This document shows, one piece after another, positions 32,618 to 46,034 of a stretch of 64,000 nt of DNA. A program made the position numbers and the translations under genes. This DNA is from Isoetes taiwanensis. Lineage: Eukaryota; Streptophyta; Lycopodiopsida; Isoetales; Isoetaceae. Where the stretch lies: assembly GCA_021234155.1 (NCBI GenBank), contig JAJEKV010000003.1:7194413-7258412 (forward strand), given 5' to 3'. The notes beneath the pieces are model-generated. The model saw only the letters and a program-made list of their open reading frames with translations, did no database searches and was not told where the DNA came from. How positions within the stretch are numbered: position 1 is the first letter of the stretch; the number at the start of each line of letters is the position of its first letter.

Positions 32618-35536
32618 TCTTATATTATAATGTTATGTAATGGACCACGCCCTAGATCCAACGGTGAGAATTCGATCTTTCTAAGGGACGGTGGAGATTC
32701 AACATAAAAAGAGGGCAACGACGTTGCCCTATCGAAACAGAGCAGAGCAGAGAAGCGGTGATGGCTTCAGGGTTTGCGAGGGGAGCATGCTGCCTAAACC
32801 GGTTGATGCTGAAGGCCGCCTTTGAAGAAAAGAATAAAAATAAAAATAACACTTCAGAAAGCTTCCGGTTCAGCTATCACATCTCAATGCCACAGCTCCA
32901 GCCATGGCAAGCCTGTTCCGGCATTCGTTTGTCATTTCTTAGGGGTTTTTTTTAGCCTATTCTAGGGTACGTTTGCAGCTATGGCAGCTCCGGCAAGACT
33001 GAGCAGGAGCGAAAACATTATCAAGATTTTGAGTTCTAATAGGATTTACCTTGCTCTGAGCTTAACCTATTCTGATTTTGGTATTTCTTTTCCTGCTCTC
33101 ATTACTATGAAAGAAGACAATTGATCCGGCACCTATTTTTTATGGCATATCATCCGGAAAAGCTGTTGGAGGTTCTTCCGACAATCATATTTCAGGGTTA
33201 TCCATTTTTTTGGTTCAAAGATATGAAAGCTAAAGACCATCACAGCCTTTTTTCGCGATCTCTGCTCATGCAAAGATGGCCGTTCATGGGGTATCCGCTC
33301 TAGACATCGTTTACCATCACAAGGTATTTAGGGCAAATGTAAATGCCTACAAGGATTTGACATTGCCAAGATGTCCGTTGAAAAACAGTTGGATAGAGCA
33401 ATAGCATGGGCATTTACTGAGGCTCAAACATTCTATTTTCATTCCTTCCGGGTTTCATGAGCACCTTCGCCGAGAGGCATCAACTTTTATGGGTGGGAGC
33501 AAAATGCTTGGCAAAGACGGTTATCAAAATATAGTCCGGGCTTCTCAACCAAGACGAAAGTGGCATATATAGGCTGCTGCAAATGAGATATTTGAGCATG
33601 TAGGACTTTGCAAAGAATGGTGCTTCTTTGATTTCGATTTTTTTGACTATGTCAATTTAAGGTACGCTTTTGAGATGTTAACTGCTTATTTTCTCATGCC
33701 CGGAAGGATGTTGTAAATGCTTTTGCCAGCTTCGGCATGTTACAAGAGGTTCTCATCACTATGCATATGTTTTAAATTGCCGTAACGTATCCTCTTCTTG
33801 GTAGTTCGTATGTTTGTTTTGCCATTTTTAATTAGGCGATCACATTATTCATATAATTTCCGGAAGTGGCCATCTTGGTTTGAAGGAAGGAAGGAAGGAA
33901 GGTATTTTTATCGCCCACGGAGACCAATCGGTCTATGGGACCCAATACAAAAACGCAGCGGATTGACATGCCGGGATTAAAAACCCCGCCCGGCGGGTTT
34001 TCGAGGGAAAACCCGTGGCGACAATCACCTGGCCGACAAACCGGCCCTAACATATAAAATGCCAGAAACACCCAAATATATACAGTCATGTACCGCACCT
34101 GTAGTGCCCAATCAGCGGGCAGCCAGGCGGGGGCAAAGGTGACCTCGCAGGTCCAAAGACCTCCCTCGAATGTAATGACCCCGTGGCACGCATCTTGTGA
34201 TGTTCATCAGCAAAATGTAAGGGCAAGTCCGGCCGCACTAAGGGAGCGTGTTTTGGCCCGGATCTGACTGAACGCTGGGCAAAATGGATAGCATTTGGTT
34301 GCAGCGATAGTGGCTTTGTATGGGTTCGCAGGCTGCATCGAAGGGAGCTATAACAATCCGGTGCCAGAGTCCCTTTATCCTACTTTGGCAGTTCTTCTCC
34401 TAACTATAGGACTTCTCTTTGCAGCCGTGTTTTTCATCTAAGTGGGTCTGACTCTTCTAATGTTGATAAAACTGCAAACTAATTAGATTTAAGGAAACTA
34501 CTGAAAACATGTACGATAACTTTGTTATTAAAAAATGTGGAGAGTTATGAATCACCACTCCACTTTCTAAAGCTGCAACATTTTTCGAAGCATAACCTCA
34601 AGGACTTGAGCATCTAGACCATGGGGATATATCTCTTTCTTTTGTCTTATTATTGCGCATGTTTTTGCAGGCTATCTAGGAGCTTCTTCAAGTTCTTGAC
34701 TACATGCCTCTCACATGAACCTTTCTTTCTCAAGGTCCCGATGGATATTTTTAAAGAGTGCCACTGCTTTCATCTCTGTTGTTACTAAATACTCAGGAGC
34801 ATTCTAATTATATTGACAGATGGTACTACATTTAAAAACCATATCCAAGGTATATGAGGTTTTAATAATCTATCAGCTTATACAATCATTTTTGTGCATT
34901 CTACTGTTGGAGCCTTCACATGAAACTGAAGAGTATGTTGACTCGATGTGAAAGGGCCCTTGCAACACGCTTGATAACTATTTTTGTCTGTTAAAAGTGC
35001 TGACTCAAAGTTTCTTTTGGGTTTTTCTTTAATATACATGATTGTCTTTCAATAGAATCAATCTTTGCATAATCAATTGAGTAAAAAACCTAGAGAATTC
35101 CTTGCTACGTGAACTAGAAGGAAGATAGTCAAGATTTAAGATATAACCTTAAGAAATACATCCCGTTCTAGAGACAACAAGATGCTAGATATATAAACCC
35201 CATGTTGGAGGTTGTCATTGAAAAATGCCTTGCGTGGCACGTGTATGCATGTCTTGCACATGGTTTTATGGTTTGATTGTTTTATGGGCAACCAAGTATA
35301 TAAGCCCAAAATCAATAATCTATTACCTCATTAATTTCTCTATGCTCTAAATTAATTTCAAGGCAAACAAATTCAAGTTAAAATAGGAACTTATTAGTGT
35401 GAATTGTGGAATTTAGGCCACGTTTACGTAAAACATAGATACGGTTACATGGCAGCAAAGATATTTTTCTCATTTACAAGTTTCCAACTTACGCCCAGCG
35501 TTGCTTATGTCCAGCAACGCTAAGCACCGTTACTAG
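32618..35536 (+). mobile_element. Helitron inserted in reverse transcriptase
   Basis: It starts TCTTATATTATAATG after A (32,617) and ends CACCGTTACTAG (35,536) before T. The 3' hairpin is AGCGTTGC-TTATGTCCA-GCAACGCT. Removing it restores the frame [17 protein letters not shown]. Length 2,919 bp, a multiple of three. It is the same family as 366-3253, inverted. It carries a short frame starting MASGFARGACCLNRLMLKAA (32,761) that may be the first exon of a captured gene, and non-coding sequence otherwise. No helicase. Confidence 0.88.
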
Positions 35537-37300
35537 TTACCAAATAAGGATAAAGGAAGAAGATGTCCATAAGACCGCCTTCAGAACGCGGTACGGGCAC
35601 TTCGAATTTACGATAATGCCTTTTGGCTTATCGAATGCCCGGGCAACTTTCATGCGTCTCATGAATGACATCTTCAGAGAGTTCTTAGACGAGTCATTGT
35701 ATTCTTCGACGACATCCTAGTCTACAGCAAGTCCATTGAAGAGCATTGTCAACATTTGAGAAGAGTGTTGGAAAAGCTAAGGCGGCATCGGTTGTATGGG
35801 ACGCTCTCCAAATGCCACTTTGCAACAGGTCGAGTGGAGTATTTAGGGCATGTGGTAACAGCCGAAGGGATTTCTACAGATCCATCAAAGGTTGAAGCAA
35901 TAGTTGATTGGCCAGCCCCAAGGAACGTAGCAAAAGTGAGAAGTTTCCTCGGTCTGGTAGGATACTATAGAAAGTTCGTAAAGGACTTCGCTAGGTGGGC
36001 GTCCCTCTTATCGGATCTCACCAAGAGCAAGAAGATAAAGGATTGGGCAAAGCTTTGGCTTGAGAATGTCCAAGCCTCCTTTGAAAAGCTCAAAGAGGCT
36101 CTAACAACAGCTCCAGTCCTCGTCCTTCCAGACCCGAGCAAAGATAAGTTAGTGGCCACGGATGCGAGCAAGATAGCAACAGGCGCAGTTTTGATGCAAA
36201 AAGGAAGGGTAGTCGCCTACGACTTGAAGAAGATGAGCGACGAGGAGCAACACTACCCAACCCATGATCAGGAGCTATTAGCCATTGTCAAGGCACTAAG
36301 GATTTGTAGGTATTATTTGCTGGGGAGGAAGTTTTAGTTAGATACTGATTACCAGAGCCTCCAGTATCTTTTCACCCAACCACTCCTCAACCTAAGGCAA
36401 AGGAGGTGGATGTAATTCCTTGAGGAATACGACTTCGATATAATGTATAAGCCTGGCAAGCTCAACGTTGTTGCAGATGCCCTCTCCAGGAGGCCATTTG
36501 AGACGAGAATGCATTGTAATGCTATTTCAACTCTTTCGAGTGAATATGATAAGAAAATTGAGGAGACATTGCCATCAGATGGTGATTTCAAGGAGGTTTG
36601 GGCAAGCCTCTCTAAAGAGGCAAGAACGGATAAGGAAAGGGAAGCCTTCAAACATTATAAGAAGGAAGGCAACCTCTTGTACCATAAAGATAAGTTGTGT
36701 GTGCCCGAATCGTCAGGAGTAAGGAAGTTAATTCTTCATGACACACACAACAGCACAATAGCCGGGCATGCAGGGTTTATGAAGACGTATTTCAAGACTC
36801 GAAGTGCTATTTCTGGCCGGGAATGAAGAAACAGATACCCAGATATATTCGGGAATGCCAGTTGTGCCAGCAAACCAAGGCAGAGCAGCTTCGAATTCCG
36901 GGAGCTTTGGAACCTTTGGCAGTGCCGAATGCAAAGTGGGAAGTAATAAGCATGGATTTTATTATAGGACTTCCTAGGACTCTTCGAGGCAAAGATGCAC
37001 TAATGGTGATCGTAGATAAATTATCTAAGATGGCACACTTCGTGCCTTGCAAAACTATGGACACAACCTTAGACTACCGTTCTATCTGTAAAGGAGATTT
37101 TTAGACTCTAAGGCATGCCTCGAGAGATAATCTCAGATAGGGATTCTAAGTTCATGAGTGCATTCTGGCAAGTTCTATTTGCCACGATCCAGACCAAGCT
37201 CTCGATGAGCACGGCCTACCATCCTCAGACGGATGGCCAGACAGAGCAGAGGAATCGCATCATCGAAGATATGCTCAGAAGTTATGTATGGAATAAGCAA
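35537..37300 (+). pseudogene. Reverse transcriptase, RNase H and integrase
   Basis: RT continues: [19 protein letters not shown], then the active site FFDDILVYS after a frameshift near 35,695, and GYYRKFVKDFARWA. RNase H: LVATDASKIATGAV and DQELLAIVKAL, with a TAG at 36,335 and a TAA at 36,413. Integrase: the H2C2 zinc finger (HDTHNSTIAGHAGFMKT ... CQLCQQTKAEQ), catalytic MDFIIGLP, SDRDSKFMSAFW and STAYHPQTDGQTEQ (the expected Glu follows in QTEQRNR). A frameshift lies near 36,800 and another near 37,090. The frame leaves gypsy sequence after SYVWNKQ near 37,300. Confidence 0.9.
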
Positions 37301-38149
37301 TACAAGCACGTTCAAGAAGTCTTTGCACCAGAGGAACTAATATTACATTAGAGTTTTTTTGAGGTCAAATAAGGGCCTCCTAAGAATATATTAGGGGGGC
37401 CGCCACGTAGGATGCCGAACCTAGCTTCCCCCCTCCATACCTAAATTTCACTCTCCCCTAACCTAACTACCTAACCTCCGAACCTAACCCCCGAACCTAA
37501 CCCCGCAATCATTATTTCCTAACGACCTGAATATTTGATGATTATATCTAGGATTTTCGTTTTCCCACCTTCGAGCTTATGCCATCGAGCTTCAGCACCA
37601 TCGATTGAGCTTGCCCTCGCGCCATCGACCTTGCCATCGCTACCATCGAAGCCCAACGATCTTGCCATCGCGCCCGGTAGGTTTTTGAATTGAATTATGG
37701 GATTCTTGCCAAAGAAATAGAGCCAAATTTTTCAATTTCGCCTGCTTGTTGGCAAGAATCTTCCTAATTCTAATCTCCGCCCCCGGTTCTCGGTCTTTTG
37801 CAACGCCAATGGCAAAGGTATTTGGTTTCCGAAGTCGCCATTGCATTCCTTTGAGTGTTCTTCCTTCTAATACTTCGCTTTCGTGATCAAACTAATTCCG
37901 AGGGTCAATTTAGAGTGCAAGTGCCAAAAGAATGCCCGCCTTTACAGAATAAGTTCACTTGGAAGCAACCAATAGATGAAGATGCATTGCGAAGCTTCGA
38001 GCCATGAATATAGACCTCCTCGGGCTAAAGGCCAACTCAGATCCATGTGATCCTTTCACTCGAGCCCATCCAAACTTCCACTCGCATCCGGGTCTTATTG
38101 AATTTGCTTGTAAGGGACAGCAAGGGGGTTACTAGGTTACCGTGAATAA

Positions 38150-40300
38150 TTTGGTTAATGGTAATACTCGATCCACATTTGCGTGCCATGTATAACCACT
38201 TGTATGGATTCAATTGCAAAGTTTTATCGATGTTAATCAGCTCCAACAGCGAACTACTTTCTCTGTCTCAACAATGCCGCAAGCTCAATGAATTGGAGGT
38301 AGAAAATCAGAAATTAGTGATCGAGATGAATGCACCGCAAAGAAGGAATGAAGAGGGTTGCGAAGAAAATGATTCCCTTCACAAGCGGTCAAACGCTTAA
38401 AAAGAACTCCACCGGGGATCGTGGAGAGGGCAAAAACCCGAAGCCCATAAATATATTAGCCCCCTCGGGGTGGAGGCTCAAAAAAAAAAGGTCATGGCTA
38501 TTAAAAAGCTTGTTGATCCAAATCTTGCGTAAGAAAATAAGAGAAAACCCCGCTAATATTGCCGGTTTATTAAAGAAATTAGTTACTAAAGATGATGTAT
38601 TGAGAATGTTAAAGCTTCCCGGTAGCATTCAACTTAGGAAAGTCAGTAGTACATCAACCGCTGCGTGAGTTGGGGAACAAATAAACCTCGAATCGCTGCA
38701 AGAACTGTGTGACAATGTCGGAATAAGTAGGCAAGCTTATATTGCTTTGTTCAGATGCTTGCAGGATGGCTTTAAACAACAAGGCATTACCAAAACTATT
38801 CTACTACCAAGGATGACTAGCGTGATGACTTGTAGGTCATCGAAAAACGCATAAGTGCAAGAGCTTCTTGGTGATATGTATCACCGACCAGCAAAAGTCA
38901 ACTTGGATACATTGGCATCCTATACCAAAGGTAAGAAGAAGTCAAGTTTGGTGATACTTTCTCGCCTTTAATGAAAATAACAATTGCCGGATAGACTTAA
39001 CTAGAATGCTTCAGCTTTTGGTTCGATTTTATGATATGAAGGTAGAAGAGTGCGCTGGCAAACTAAGAATTGTTTTGAAGCTGGATGAAATGGAATTGGT
39101 GAAAGGCGAGAAGTACGAGAGGGTTTCGTTGAGTCTAATGAACAGAGCTTTGAATACAGGGAATGAAGAGTCAAATCTAGATGATAAGTTTTCCGTCCAA
39201 ATCAAGATCACATTTGGTGGGTTGGTTTATTTCAGGTACCGTGAGGAAAATCACAAGATAATCTTGAAATGGGTTTTTGATCAAACACCCATTCCCACAA
39301 TGATTGCCTCTCACGAATCGGAGAGAAAACTTGCGCCCCGGATATGGTGAGTACGAGGTTGAATGGCATCTTGCCGCAGATTTGAAGACAATAAAATGCA
39401 TGTACGTAATGAAGCATGGTGCCGGGTAAGACTACTCATGCTTGTCCCTACCGCCTCTATGCAAGAAGAGATTCACCGATTGGACAAGAGTACATTAGAC
39501 TGTGTCCGTGATGAGCCACCAAATAGAGAGGAGAAGGACACAACCTTGATGCCAATTCCGCCAATTCCGTTAAGAAGAGTACACATATGCACCCTTCATG
39601 CTTTCTTGAGAATCATAGACAAGATGGTTTACATGAGTATCCCGCTTTGCTTGGAATAAATCACCCCAAAGCTCTAGGGAAGCCGCCATGCATGAAGTTG
39701 AAAAGGTGCTATCTAATGTGGGACTTCATGGTGGGCACTACAAAATACTTCAAGATCCAAAGGTATCCGCAAGGTTCCCCGAAACCCAAAGATGGGTGGT
39801 CCAAAGGCTAAGAGGTTTTTGCCTCCCGCGAAAGAGAACTTATCTGGTGTTTGGGAAGCTTACAAGGATCTTATTGCAGCTGAGGATGATCGAAATGATC
39901 GTGGCAGATCACGCCTGAAGAAAATCAAGGCATGGCAGGATTTCTCCAGACTTGGTAAAGGAAATGCAAAAAAAGGTAGTGCAGAAAATGATGTTGCCAA
40001 ATTCCGTGAGGCAACCACAAACTTCACTAAGTCTTTCCCCGACGGCATGGGGTGAGGCCAATTTGACTCACTATGTCCATATTCTGTTCGCACATGGCGT
40101 GTGGTTTGTCAGGGAGTATGGAAGCCTGGGAATTTGGAATACACAGGGAATGGAGAAGTCCCATAAGCAAGCAAAGAATGCATTCTTCCGCTTCACACTC
40201 AACACGAGGTTCGGTTTGGGAATTCCTTGCAGCAGAGATGTGTCAATGGTTTTACGTATGATCGTGGTGCAAGTGGGTGAAGAAATCACGGAACCGTGAG
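38150..40300 (+). pseudogene. Decayed transposase-like protein
   Basis: Plus-strand frames, broken by many shifts, fall in a sensible order: NELEVENQKLVIEMNA; ISRQAYIALFRCLQDGF; SVQIKITFGGLVYF; a DLKTIKCMYVMKHGA segment; IPLRRVHICTLHAFLRIIDK; HYVHILFAHGVWFVREYGSL; and NTQGMEKSHKQAKNAFFRFT. The last three resemble a widespread group of uncharacterised eukaryotic transposon proteins with YGSL..(x)QG.EK.H near the C-terminus. Group membership is from memory of the pattern. No catalytic triad can be assigned. It is probably the element's own transposase gene, now dead. Confidence 0.45.
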
Positions 40301-40544
40301 TGAATCAACACTTGCTAAGTTGTTTAGACAAAAACCCAATGAAAAAGAGGGCAGCTTGGTATAAGTCCGCAAACCGTTGAGCGATCAAGGGAGTGGAGAT
40401 CAATGAGATGTAGGCAAGGCAAAGGTTATGTCCGATTGAGAGCTCCCCGATAACGCCTCTACCGTAAAAAGAGTTGGTTTATTTATCAGTTCGATAGTGC
40501 TCGGCAGCGAAATGTCGTTGTTGTAAGTAAATTGATGCATGTAT

Positions 40545-40870
40545 TGCGATCGTTGTACGGTCGCGAAATATGGGCCTGTAATCAAACCGATCCGATATTT
40601 TCGCAGACCGTAGCCACCTGCGCATAAATAGGCCCTTCAATAATTTGTAATCGGAGTCGATTTCAAGACCGCGGGCTACGGCGGAATAGGCCCTTGAATA
40701 ATTTGTAATCGAAATGATTTCAAGACCGTAGCCCGGTCGGTAAAATAGGCCCTTCAATAATTTGTAATCTCGGCCGATTTCGCACCGCGGGCTACGGTAT
40801 GCAAATAGGCCCTTCAATAATTTGTACTGAAGTCAATTTCGCACCGTGGCTACGTATGCAAATATGGGCC
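40545..40870. repeat. Palindrome array, spacer type AATAGGCCCTTCAATAATT
   Basis: Five units of about 60 bp. Each has an inverted repeat related to TTTCGCACCGT-GGCT-ACGGTGCGAAA joined by the near-constant spacer AATAGGCCCTTCAATAATT. The palindromes here are the most degraded of the five arrays. One further unit with the same spacer lies alone at 42,165-42,235. Confidence 0.8.
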
Positions 40871-41629
40871 AAGAACTAGAGAATATTAACATATTAGAGA
40901 ACATATTAACATATTAGAGAATATTTATAGAACATATTATCACACGGTATCATATGAAATATTTATGATAGATAGCAAAGGTTACTAGAGACCACGGCAA
41001 GATGTCCCTAGTAACGCTCCCCTAGGTTCCTAACCCCTTCCCCTTCCCCTTCCCCCATGAGGTGTAACCCATGCATCCGGGTTAGGAATCAAGAGCTCAC
41101 GCCATCCCAAACCGATTCTTCCCACCATATGGGGTACCTAGTCATTAGAAAAAGTAATTCCAGAGGATGATACTCACGGAAGAAGAGCGGACCCAACTCC
41201 ACAAAACCGTTGTACACGCTTGTAGTACACCCTAATAAGGCCATACATGTGTCCCTTACAAATTTCATGAATGAACTCGATATGTATGCATCCGTGAGAG
41301 TGTGCTAAATATCCAAAGACGAAGAAGAGGCCTCAATTGTCGTGAGCATCTCGGCCCGTGATAAGGAGGGGGTCAAGCATTCCCCTCATTCCAAGTCTCC
41401 TATAACATTCGATGGATTAATTTCCCTCGGGCTCATGACCACAATCAAATCGCCTCCAAATGAAGTTGATCAACTCCATTGTAAGCTCCTTGGTGGGGGA
41501 CTGTGGGCGCAACCTCCACTCTAAGAAATGGTCCCATAGCTCATCCATTCCAGGCCGCATTGAATGCAGGGGGCATGCTTGCAAATTTCTTCCGAGTAGC
41601 CCGTGGAGGATTGGGTCCAATCATTTGCA

Positions 41630-42060
41630 CAAGCAAGCAAGGAACAAGGAGCAGAGCAAGGAACAAGGCAAGGAGCAAGAAGCAAGGAAGAGGACCAAGT
41701 AGCAAGGAACAAGGATCAAGATCAAGTAGGAAGAAGCAAGGAACAAGGAAGATCAAGGAGCAAGAAGATCAAGGAACAAGGAAGACCAAATAGCAAGAAC
41801 CGTGTAGATGAAGTAGCAAGGAACAAGGAAGATCATGGAACAAGGAAGCAAGGAACAAGATCAAGTAGCAAGATCAGAGCAAGGAACAAGACCAAGTAGC
41901 ATGAAGTAGCACGAAAATGAAGGAGCAAGAAGCAAGGATCAAGATCAATTAGCAAAGAACACCTGAACACAAGGTGAGAAGTGAAAGCAAGGTGAGAACA
42001 CGAGAAGTGAAAGCAATGTGAAAACATGGAACAAAGGTGAGAAGTGAAAGCAAGGTGAAA
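41630..42060 (+). repeat. Purine-rich AAGGAACAAG repeat
   Basis: About 430 bp of imperfect short repeats built from AAGGAACAAG, AAGGAGCAAG and GATCAAG. The open frames over it are a consequence of the repeat and are not genes. Confidence 0.8.
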
Positions 42061-42235
42061 GAATTTATAGCTACGACTCCAATAATGTTGAAGTATAATA
42101 CTAATATCGTTGAAGTATAATACCACAAAGAGCTGTGAATACCGTTGAAGTACTAATACCGTAGAGCCACCGATGCGCAAAAATAGGACCTTCAATAATT
42201 TTTAAGTGAGGCGATTTCAAGACCGCGGGCCACGG

Positions 42236-44224
42236 TCCCTAATATGACTACAAATAAAACATTCACACGAAAAATACAAGGAAAATGGTAGAAGAAACCA
42301 TTCAATTACACTAAAAGTGTAAGATTGCCAACATAATACATGATAATATGAGGTCAAGTACTTAATTACACGGAAATCACTTGCTTATATCTTAATTTCT
42401 ATGAAAATCTTTATACCAAATTCCGGTGGAGTATCTTCACCGTGATATGTAATAATATTATGTGTCGTGGTGCTATGTAGCCATAGGTCACGGTATCCCA
42501 AGGAATTGTATCCCGTGGGGAATCTAGACAAGAACCACGTGATGTTGAAGTCAAGGGAACTAATAGGAGCTTACCAATATCCACAAAAGATTTGTAATGG
42601 AAGTCGAAGTTCAATGAGGATATAAATCCTATTCTTCTCATTAGTAGGAATGACCGAGGCACATACCGATCCGAGAGTAGGCCATGAAACCATGGAAAAG
42701 CATGTCCTTCAACCGTTCTAGCCTATCTTCTAAATCCGAGGGGGTTCAAGAAGTCCCAAAGCACTTAGAGTGAACCTTGCTTCACTCGAATTGATCTCCT
42801 CCAAAGGAGGGAGATGACGAGTATAGCGATCGATAACGGTTGATCACCGCCTTTGCAAGCTCGTGGTTGGACCGCGACGCCATCGATGCTCCCAAAAAGT
42901 TGTTAAAAAATCATCAAAAGTGCACGATAATAACTCTACCGCGACGCTTTGCGTATTCCTGATCAGCCCAATGAGGATGTTCTTGCAAAGTTACCATTTG
43001 CAAGAAACTAGTGGAGCGCATAAAAGCAAAAGAGCAACAAGAAGCTTTAACAGGGAGGCAAGGAGCATGCAAACAAGAAGGTGACAAAGACAAGGCATAG
43101 ATGCCTATTTAAAGAGAAATCAGGTATATATGCTATATACGTGACATTATATTTACATATTGTAGCTCACGTAGTATACGAAAATTACCATACAAGTATG
43201 TATATGATAATAATTTTGGTATGTATATACCATCAATAATTTCTATGTATATACCGGCAATAATTTTCCGGGTATATACCATCAATAATTTTGGTGGGTA
43301 TAAATATACATCAAATTGCCGAAAGTGCAGCAATATTGGCCTCCGCCTAGCCATGTGGTCTCATTCTCGTCCTCGAACGGATTCCATTACCCGCAAGATG
43401 AATCACTTAAAATTTCAAGCAAGTCGCGAAATAGAAATACCCATGGAAGACCGATGACCACCGCCGCTCTCAATCCTCGCTATTATCCCGATCCCTTCGA
43501 TGTTATCATCCATCTAATATGGAATAGAGAGCATCAAATGTACATGATAGAAAAGATCACCGGGTGCTCGTGACAATGACTCGTAAGAGTCCCCTAACTC
43601 AATACTCGTAATGTATATACGCTTATATAATGCATATTATATACATGTGTATTTTGTACATTATGCTCGTATGTATAACCAATAATGCCGCTACAAAGGT
43701 ATGTCAATAATTTTGTTCGATATAAGTAGGGTTCCACTCAATGCGTATATGCCCATTTGCTATGTCTCTCGGCCTCCTCGTCCCCAAGATATGGACTCCA
43801 TTACTTGCACTATGACATATAATGATATTCATAGATGTTCTCGTGAGGGGTATCCCCTGATCCCCGGGCCGGAAGGAGTAGCAGAGGGTCGAAATCGCTC
43901 TTCCTGAGGGTTTTATCGTGTTATTATCCACCTTTGAGGGTTCCAGCGTGGCGCATGCCTATGAGATTAATCGCATCACTCAACTACCTTTTCATGATGA
44001 TCCCGATCGCTAATAAGCTTCTTCATTCATGTATGCTATGCCTCTTATATGAGTTCTATGTACATGCTATGCCTCTTATATGAGTTATAAGTATGTAACC
44101 ATAAGTGATACATGTGATCCGCCTATTTACCGCACATTTTCAATTTGGAAAGCTCTTGGCCATTTTCCTTACGTAGATTCTAAATTCAGTTCAAAGATTC
44201 TCTTCACAATGTGTGGAATAGTCT
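42236..44224. other. No gene recognised inside the TIR element
   Basis: Contains repeated phrases such as TATATACCATCAATAATTT near 43,225-43,290 and GTATGT/ATGCTATGCCTCTTATATGAGTT near 44,030-44,090. No protein motif recognised. Confidence 0.35.
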
Positions 44225-44425
44225 GCTTTAAGACACCGTAGTCACGGTGCGCGAAATTGCGCCCAAAAAAACTTTGGAACCACTATTTTCGCGACCGTAT
44301 TACTTGCATGCGCCATAGACTTTCCCAAAGAATGTGGAATAGTCATTTTCGATTGTGTACGGTGCATGAAATAGACCTTCCCACGTAATATGGAATAGTC
44401 ATTTTCGCACCGTGGCCACGGTCAA
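44225..44425. repeat. Palindrome array, spacer type AATAGACCTTCCCA
   Basis: Three to four degraded palindromes ending in TTTCGCACCGTGGCCACGGT, separated by a spacer containing CTTTCCCAAAGAATGTGGAA or CCTTCCCACGTAATATGG. Same palindrome family, different spacer. Confidence 0.7.
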
Positions 44426-46034
44426 CACTAGTAGATAAATGCACAGCCGCAATAAATAGAATTGCAAATAATTACAGATAAATATAAAACACTCATGACG
44501 ATAAATACTAAAACACTCATATATTAAGAAACAAAAAAGTGTTACAAAAGGATGCTAAGGGAGGCATCCACTAAGTATCTAGCTAAAGCATAATCGTTGG
44601 CTCAAGACAAGAATAACACGCCCTTCGTGGTACACAAATGACATCGCCCCTCAAAGAGGCTAATTAGATGAGCCTCTCACGCTTCTTGCAAGATGTCCAA
44701 GGCCTCTGCCTGGATTCTATTCACCTCCTCCTCCACCATCTGGACGGTCCGTGCTCGTCCCTCCTCTTGCTTCTTGCTTCCTTCCTCCTCTCAATAATTT
44801 CCTCGTGATCTCAAACCTGACCATTCTAGCGAAGGCAAGCTTGGGAATCAGAGGCTGGGTGCGTGCCTGCCAGTACCTGATCTCCCTCAAAGCCTGAGTG
44901 CCAGGAGGAGCACCCTTCATCTTCTCAGGGCCACCATATCTAACACTAGGCTCCCCTTCCTTAGGCTTCCGCTTATTACCAAGCTTATCGGGCCTCCTTT
45001 GCATCTCTCTCGGCTTGTCTCGCATAGTTAGGAACAAGCCTAGGAGGCTTTGCCGCTCGGATTTCTTCGCCGATTTCAGCTTTTCACGGGCTTCCTAGAA
45101 CCTTTTCCACTCGAACTAGGGTTCCCGGATCAACATGCCGGTCCACCGATGATCTTGCCGGGCGGCTGATCCGCTGATTTTGCCGGACCAGCCGATGCCG
45201 ATCTTGCCGCCCGCCTCGATCCTCGCCGATCATGCCGGACCAGCCGATGCGGGTCATGCCGCACTTCCATAGTCCGCAGCTTCTTCCTCCCCACCACCGC
45301 CAAACGCTTGGGAATGCAATAGTGGTCCCAACGCCCGAGACGAGGAGATAGCCCGATTCATGAGCCACCGGGCACCATGGCCCCGTCAACCGCCAAAGCA
45401 CTGGCGTGTGTAGACCCCCGTGGTTTCAACACGTAATCCAGCCTCATTACACAAGAACCGGAATGGCCGCGGACTCGCGTCGGACATGGATGACATCAAC
45501 CCGGCCACACGACGATGACCCGACGGCTTCCCCAATGTCTCCGCCTGTGGGTGGGGAACGGCAGTCGGGCCGTTGATCCAGTAGTCGGTGTCCACGCTAC
45601 CACAATACTGCCATCCGAACTGAATATTGTGGCGCATTCGTATGCCACGAAAAACTCCTTCCCCAACAACCTTACCAAATAAGCCAAAGAAGGTGACCCG
45701 ACTAGGAAGCACTGGCCGTTTTCGAATATTCGGCCCACACTATTACTAATAGTGTGGACATTTCCAAGGGTTTGCCCAAGTCTTCTGAAGGACAACCTCC
45801 TCTACGCCCATCTGGCCGGGTTTGTGATGGGAATAACCGCCTCCGCCCTCTCGTGGATTGAATAGAAGTCTCTGGCCGCTAGTAATGACCTCATCAACAT
45901 TCTCGGGCTACCGGGTCAAGCTTCATTTTGTGGGATTTCAGAGCTAGCGCCTTCCATGGACATGAGCGGATTTTAGCAAGGAGAAGAAATTCAATTAAGC
46001 AATATTGTCTGTCCCGATCCCATAAACCCCTACA
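44426..46034. other. Decayed unknown frames
   Basis: Minus-strand frames at 45,037-44,717, 45,401-45,084 and 45,712-45,386 are rich in Gly/Arg/Pro and show no known motif. They may be remnants of cargo or a second element gene. Nothing is assigned. Confidence 0.25.

Noticed and set aside
41460-41899. Gln/Lys-rich frames over the AAGGAACAAG repeat
   Set aside because: Simple-sequence artefact open in several frames.
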